From the NCBI GenBank assembly GCA_020249415.1, contig JADCFR010000331.1, positions 1-10,369 on the forward strand: DNA of 10,369 bases, read 5' to 3'. Positions within the stretch are counted from its first letter, which is position 1, and each line of letters starts with the position of its first letter. Shown here piece by piece: positions 7,273 to 10,369 of this stretch. Position numbers and translations under genes: made by a program. This DNA comes from Roseomonas sp. Lineage in GTDB: Bacteria > Pseudomonadota > Alphaproteobacteria > Acetobacterales > Acetobacteraceae. The notes beneath the pieces are model-generated. The model ran no database searches. It saw only the letters and a program-made list of their open reading frames with translations, and was not told where the DNA came from.

Positions 7273-7955
7273 CACTCTGCCGCGTGGGACACCCTCCGCT
7301 GACGCCACGCAAAGGCCAGGAAAACCCCAACCAGCGAAGCCGCCAACCCATACCAGGTAATGGCATAGCCAAGATGGTTGTTGCGTGGGCGCGGCAGCGT
7401 CTGCGCGGGCTCTGGCAGGCTGCCCGTTTGGCCCAACAGCACAAGGCCATAAGGCGCCATCCCAGGCACGCCGAGCGCCGCGCCAATCGCCACGGGATCG
7501 AAGTGATAAAAGCGCCGCCCCGCGATATCATCCTGTGCGGCGAAGCGCCCGGCGGGTTCGCCAAACCGCACATAGCCCATGATCCGTTGCGGGCCTTCCG
7601 GCCGGGGCAGGCCGGCCAGCCCATCCAGCGGCACCCAGCCGCGATCCACCAGCAGAGGCGGGCCGGAATCGCGCAGGAAGGGCACCACCAGCCGCGCGCC
7701 CATGCGATTGGCGCGGATTTCAACGCCGAGCAATGCCTCACGCCCATGATCAAAGCGGCCAAGCGCTTCAAGCTTCGCATAGGGGGCGGGCGGGTCGGTG
7801 AAAGGCGCGGGCGGCGCGGCCTCGGCCGCTGCGATGCGCGCCAGGATATCCGTTTTCCAGGCGAGGCGCTGCGCCTGCCAGGTGCCAAGGCCAAGCAGAA
7901 TGATCAGAACGGGAAGCCCCGCCAAGGCGGGCCAGAGCAGGCGGCGAGAGAACAT
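7272..7955 (-). CDS. surf1: SURF1-family cytochrome c oxidase assembly protein
   Basis: Predicted 227 residues, usual for bacterial Surf1 (Shy1 family), an inner-membrane protein that helps insert heme A into oxidase subunit I. An N-terminal membrane helix (about 6-24) ends in LGTWQAQR (23-30), the family signature. A periplasmic domain follows with LVVPFL, LLVDRGWVPLDG (101-112) and RFYHFDP. NNHLGYAITWYGLA (192-205) opens the second membrane helix, and His194 there is the proposed heme ligand. The start at 7955 is fixed by the hydrophobic N-terminus and by the TGATG junction with the truncated DUF983 frame upstream, which shares one base. It is the last gene of the leftward oxidase cluster; the transposase remnant begins just beyond its stop. 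Confidence 0.93.
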   Translation of the reverse strand: MFSRRLLWPALAGLPVLIILLGLGTWQAQRLAWKTDILARIAAAEAAPPAPFTDPPAPYAKLEALGRFDHGREALLGVEIRANRMGARLVVPFLRDSGPPLLVDRGWVPLDGLAGLPRPEGPQRIMGYVRFGEPAGRFAAQDDIAGRRFYHFDPVAIGAALGVPGMAPYGLVLLGQTGSLPEPAQTLPRPRNNHLGYAITWYGLAASLVGVFLAFAWRQRRVSHAAE

Positions 7956-8137
7956 CACCCGCTTAGGTCGTGCCAAGATGGCGCCATTGCAAGCCAAGCA
8001 GCATGCATGGCGACAGCAGCGCCGCATGCTGCAAGATCTGGGCGTATATCCAACACCCCTGCAAAAACATGGCCGCGCCCGCATCGCGGGCAGCGGCCAA
8101 GCAAGGCTGATTTCAGCGCGCCGGAAAAGTCCGGCAC
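7955..8137 (-). pseudogene. Truncated DUF983-family gene between coxC and surf1
   Basis: A 60-codon frame starting with GTG at 8137, three bases after the coxC stop. Residues 8-40 read LKSALLGRCPRCGRGHVF...GVLD...AACG, the N-terminal DUF983 pattern (CPxCGxG, then xFxG, then CxxCG), and DUF983 commonly sits between coxC and surf1 in alphaproteobacteria. The first Cys of the second CxxC is replaced by Leu (L-A-A-C-G). Homology stops right after this point. Family members are about 120-130 residues with two membrane helices; here only about 20 unrelated residues follow, and no membrane segment is seen. The gap to surf1 is too short to hold the missing half, so an internal deletion is inferred. 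The frame still ends in TGA overlapping the surf1 ATG, so it may be translated to keep coupling. It could be a functioning mini-protein, but decay is more likely. Confidence 0.72.
7998..8032. repeat. Perfect 9-bp inverted repeat inside the truncated DUF983 frame
   Basis: GCAGCATGC at 7998-8006 is repeated inverted as GCATGCTGC at 8024-8032 with a 17-base loop. On the minus strand the first arm encodes the Ala-Ala-Cys of the last recognisable DUF983 residues, so the stem sits exactly where homology ends, about 45 bases before the surf1 start. It may be a deletion scar or an mRNA hairpin. Confidence 0.5.
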
Positions 8138-8140
8138 CGA

Positions 8141-9004
8141 TCAGTGATGCGCGATTTCGCCAACACCCCACCAATAGATGCACACAAACAGGAACAGCCA
8201 CACCACGTCCACGAAGTGCCAATACCAGGCCGCCGCTTCAAAGCCGAAATGCTTCTCCGGCGTGAAATGCCCCTTCAAGGCGCGCATCAGGCAGACGAAC
8301 AGGAAGGTGGTGCCGACGATCACATGAAAGCCATGGAAACCGGTCGCCAGGAAGAAGGTCGAGGAATAAATGCCACCATTATAAAACTTGAACGGCGCCA
8401 AGGTGTATTCCCAGGCCTGCAATGCGGTGAAAATCACGCCGAGCAAAACCGTGAGCGTCAGCCCCCGGATCAGCCCCTTGCGATCATTGTTCAGCAGCGC
8501 GTGATGCGCCCAGGTCACCGTGCAGCCCGACAGTAGCAGGATCATGGTGTTCAGGAAGGGCAGATCAAAGGGATCGAAGGTAAGCGTGCCCTTGGGCGGC
8601 CACACAGCGACCTCGGCGCCCGAGACATGTTCCGGGAAAAGCGCGAAATGAAAATAGGCCCAGAAGAAGGCCACGAAAAACATGACTTCGGAGGCGATGA
8701 ATAGCGTCATCCCATAACGAAGCCCAATGCGCACAATCGGCGTATGCAGCCCAGGCGTGCGGCTTTCCTTCACCACATCGCGCCACCAAAAGAACATGGT
8801 CGCCAAAATGCCAGCGAGGCCGATGAAGAAGATCGCGCGGCTGCCATAATGCGCCCAAAGAATGATGCCGAGCACCAGCGCGCCACCAGCAAAGGAACCC
8901 ACCAAAGGCCAGGGTGACGGATCAACCAGATGATAAGGGTGCTTATGCAGCGGCGGTGCTTCGCCCTCCGCCGTGGTTGCCTGTGCGTGAGATGTGCTTG
9001 CCAT
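8141..9004 (-). CDS. coxC: Cytochrome c oxidase subunit III
   Basis: Predicted 287 residues, normal for the seven-helix subunit III of aa3-type oxidase in the cytoplasmic membrane, which stabilises subunit I and the proton-uptake path. KHPYHLVDPSPWP (21-33) is the standard opening. RDVVKESRTPGLHTP (75-89) and SEVMFFVAFFWAYFH (105-119) follow, with Glu106 the conserved membrane-buried carboxylate. TWAHH, ATGFHGFHVIVGT and AAAWYWHFVDVVWLFLF near the end are all family hallmarks. AGGA lies six bases before the ATG at 9004. It lies downstream of ctaG with a gap of 120 bp, the largest in the cluster, and is followed three bases later by the DUF983 remnant. coxA and coxB are not in the window; they may lie beyond ctaB. 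Confidence 0.97.
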   Translation of the reverse strand: MASTSHAQATTAEGEAPPLHKHPYHLVDPSPWPLVGSFAGGALVLGIILWAHYGSRAIFFIGLAGILATMFFWWRDVVKESRTPGLHTPIVRIGLRYGMTLFIASEVMFFVAFFWAYFHFALFPEHVSGAEVAVWPPKGTLTFDPFDLPFLNTMILLLSGCTVTWAHHALLNNDRKGLIRGLTLTVLLGVIFTALQAWEYTLAPFKFYNGGIYSSTFFLATGFHGFHVIVGTTFLFVCLMRALKGHFTPEKHFGFEAAAWYWHFVDVVWLFLFVCIYWWGVGEIAHH

Positions 9005-9124
9005 TGTCAGTCCTGGTGCCTTCCTCGGTCACGGGCTTAGTGCCCGAAACGGACGCCCGCATCAATCCTGAAACCGCCCCCGAAATCAAGCCCATGAAGC
9101 ATGAAAACCGGGTTTATCCGTCAA
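9005..9124. other. 120-bp gap between ctaG and coxC with a short stem-loop
   Basis: No gene is seen. CGGGC at 9032-9036 pairs with GCCCG at 9042-9046 around a five-base loop, about 28 bases upstream of the coxC start on the minus strand. No T-run or convincing promoter boxes are visible. The stem may protect or partly terminate the transcript, or give coxC its own expression level. Confidence 0.3.
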
Positions 9125-9754
9125 TCAATTCTGCCTGGCATTGGCGCGCCCCACATGCGGTCCCGCATTGGCGAGCGCACCGGCCTTTTTCGCATCTTCC
9201 ATGGTGCGGAAGAAGCTGTAGGAAAGCGTGATGGTGGTAATGTCGCGCGTGCTGGGATCTTCGGCAATGCGCGGGTCCACCCAGAAGGTGACCGGCATAT
9301 CCACCCGCTCATTCGGCGTCAGGGTTTGTTCATCAAAACAGAAGCAGGCGATCTTGTGGAAATAGCGCCCGACCTTCTCCGGCGTTACATTATAGGTTGA
9401 AACCCCTGTCACCGGCGTATCAGAGCGATTCGTGGCGGAATAAAAGGCCAGACCTTCCTCACCGAGCCGCAGCGTCACGCTGGTCTGTTCGGGCATGAAG
9501 CGCCAGGGCAGATTGGGATGCGTGGTGGCATTGAAGCGAATGGTGATCTGCCGATCGCCAGCCGCGCCGGGCGCCGCCGCACTGCGTTGCGTGGTGCCGC
9601 CAAACCCAGTGACACGACAGAACAGGTCGTAAAGCGGCACGGCGGCGAAGGAAAGCCCAACCATGAAGGTCACCAGCCCGGCTGCCGCAAGCCCAGTGCG
9701 CTTGTTCCGCCTTGCGAGCTCTGCCTTGCGCTGTTCCTGTTCCATGAGGGTCAT
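9125..9754 (-). CDS. ctaG: Cytochrome c oxidase copper-assembly protein CtaG (Cox11 family)
   Basis: Predicted 209 residues. CtaG/Cox11 is a membrane-anchored periplasmic copper chaperone that delivers Cu(I) to the CuB site of oxidase subunit I. The sequence shows a charged cytoplasmic N-terminus, one membrane helix (about 21-40) ending in AAVPLYDLFCRVTGFGGTTQ (37-56) with the conserved Cys46, and an immunoglobulin-like domain. The copper motif CFCF is at 137-140 in YFHKIACFCFDEQTL, and FFRTMEDAKK is near the C-terminus. The ATG at 9754 is chosen for family length and an AAGG about ten bases upstream; an ATG nine bases later (9745) is also possible, while the TTG at 9799 would overlap the small gene upstream. 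It lies 22 bases downstream of that small gene. Confidence 0.95.
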   Translation of the reverse strand: MTLMEQEQRKAELARRNKRTGLAAAGLVTFMVGLSFAAVPLYDLFCRVTGFGGTTQRSAAAPGAAGDRQITIRFNATTHPNLPWRFMPEQTSVTLRLGEEGLAFYSATNRSDTPVTGVSTYNVTPEKVGRYFHKIACFCFDEQTLTPNERVDMPVTFWVDPRIAEDPSTRDITTITLSYSFFRTMEDAKKAGALANAGPHVGRANARQN

Positions 9755-9776
9755 GTGGGAAGCACCTTGCCGCCGC

Positions 9777-9905
9777 TCAAGCCCGAAGCAGGCGCGCAAT
9801 GCCGATGAAATAGAACAGCACCGAAAGCCCCACCAGCACCAACAGCAAAGCGATATTGCGCCCGCGCCGGCGCTTTTCGAATATCGCGCGTTCTTCCGGG
9901 GTCAT
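9777..9905 (-). CDS. Small single-pass membrane protein of the cox cluster (CoxF-like)
   Basis: A 42-residue frame, easily missed because of its size. It starts at ATG 9905 and ends at TGA 9777-9779. The N-terminus is charged (MTPEERAIFEKRRRGRN), followed by one hydrophobic helix (about 18-37, IALLLVLVGLSVLFYFIGIA) and a short basic tail. The ATG overlaps the ctaB stop by four bases (ATGA), a typical translational coupling, and ctaG follows after 22 bases. Alphaproteobacterial cox clusters commonly have a tiny membrane protein at this place between ctaB and ctaG, sometimes called CoxF, with a similar TPEE...RRR opening. The basic residues before the helix suggest N-in topology with the short tail in the periplasm. 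A role in heme or copper insertion is only inferred from position. Confidence 0.85.
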   Translation of the reverse strand: MTPEERAIFEKRRRGRNIALLLVLVGLSVLFYFIGIARLLRA

Positions 9906-10369
9906 GGCGACAGGATCAGCTTTTCAGCGGCCAGCACAGCGAAAAGCGCAAAAAGATAGGTCAACGAAAAGCGGAAGCATTTCTTCGCGGCCTTATCGCC
10001 GGCAAGGCTGCGGCCTTCTCCATCCTGCGCCTCGCGCAGCACAGCGACGGCATGACGAATGAAATTAAGGCCGAGCAAAGCGGCAATCACGCCATAGACC
10101 GGCCCGGAAAAGCCAATGAGCCAGGGCGCCATGCCAAGCGGCGCCAGGGCCAGCGTATAATACAGAATCTGCTTGCGGGTTTCGCGTGCGCCGGCGGTCA
10201 CGGGCAGCATCGGCACGCCGGCCTTGGCGTAATCCTCATGCGCCCAAAGCGACAGCGCCCAGAAATGCGGCGGCGTCCAGATGAAGATGATGGCGAACAG
10301 CATGATCGGCACCAGGGTGATGTCACCGGTCACCGCGGCCCAGCCGATCAGCGGCGGAAAGGCGCCGGC
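9902..10369 (-). CDS. ctaB: Protoheme IX farnesyltransferase (heme O synthase), C-terminal half
   Basis: The gene enters from the right edge. The frame is open from base 10369 and ends at TGA 9902-9904, giving 155 residues of an expected ~300. CtaB is a UbiA-family membrane prenyltransferase that adds a farnesyl group to protoheme to make heme O, the precursor of heme A. The visible part starts with GAFPPLIGWAAVTGD, a highly conserved CtaB segment, then a helix with WTPPHFWALSLW, then EDYAKAGVPMLPV, the second conserved loop of the family. Three or so further hydrophobic helices reach the C-terminus. The first Asp-rich (NxxxD) motif lies outside the window. The stop overlaps the start of the 42-residue gene. 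The internal GTG at 10333 is not the true start, since conserved sequence continues upstream. Confidence 0.96.
   Translation of the reverse strand, partial: AGAFPPLIGWAAVTGDITLVPIMLFAIIFIWTPPHFWALSLWAHEDYAKAGVPMLPVTAGARETRKQILYYTLALAPLGMAPWLIGFSGPVYGVIAALLGLNFIRHAVAVLREAQDGEGRSLAGDKAAKKCFRFSLTYLFALFAVLAAEKLILSP

Noticed and set aside
7212..8147. 311-codon plus-strand frame opposite surf1
   Set aside because: Only its first ~13 codons mean anything (the tail of the transposase remnant); the rest is antisense to surf1 and the DUF983 remnant.
1..10369. CRISPR arrays, tRNA, rRNA, defence or toxin-antitoxin modules, intact transposons
   Set aside because: No spaced direct repeats, cloverleaf or rRNA signatures, or recognisable module proteins were seen on either strand.

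Overview
The window is GC-rich, tightly packed bacterial chromosome. Its gene content points to an alphaproteobacterium, plausibly Rhodospirillales/Acetobacteraceae. The clues are an aa3-type cytochrome oxidase assembly cluster ordered ctaB, small membrane protein, ctaG, coxC, DUF983, surf1, and a comEC that lacks the C-terminal metallo-beta-lactamase domain and is divergent from gltX. The taxonomic placement is inference from gene order and protein style. No marker was compared against a database.

Left part (1-1862): the 3' end of an amidohydrolase-family gene on the plus strand runs head-on into an alpha/beta hydrolase gene on the minus strand. The two stop codons abut with no base between them and lie in one arm of a long inverted repeat. 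The hydrolase appears to carry an N-terminal SCP2-like domain.

Middle part (1927-6745): comEC (minus) is followed downstream by the hydrolase and is divergent from gltX (plus) across a gap of about 125 bp. gltX converges on a class V aminotransferase of the isopenicillin-N-epimerase-like group (minus). The gltX start is overlapped by a five-codon reading frame that owns the best Shine-Dalgarno sequence.

Remnant (about 6837-7255): this stretch between the aminotransferase and surf1 holds no intact gene. It contains a decayed IS5-type transposase on the plus strand, with a frameshift, an internal deletion, a stop codon and a missing C-terminus.

Right part (7272-10369, minus): a cytochrome c oxidase cluster reads leftwards. 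It comprises the C-terminal half of ctaB (heme O synthase, cut by the window edge), a 42-residue single-pass membrane protein, ctaG (copper delivery to CuB), coxC (subunit III), a severely truncated DUF983 gene, and surf1. Together these genes make heme O (the precursor of heme A), insert copper and assemble the oxidase. The DUF983 gene has lost its membrane half and one predicted zinc ligand, yet it still ends in a TGATG overlap with surf1.

I found no defence island, CRISPR array, tRNA, rRNA or intact mobile element. Nothing convinces me that this is an undescribed multi-gene system. The most notable points are local: decayed genes, unusual junctions, an overlooked small gene and domain variants.
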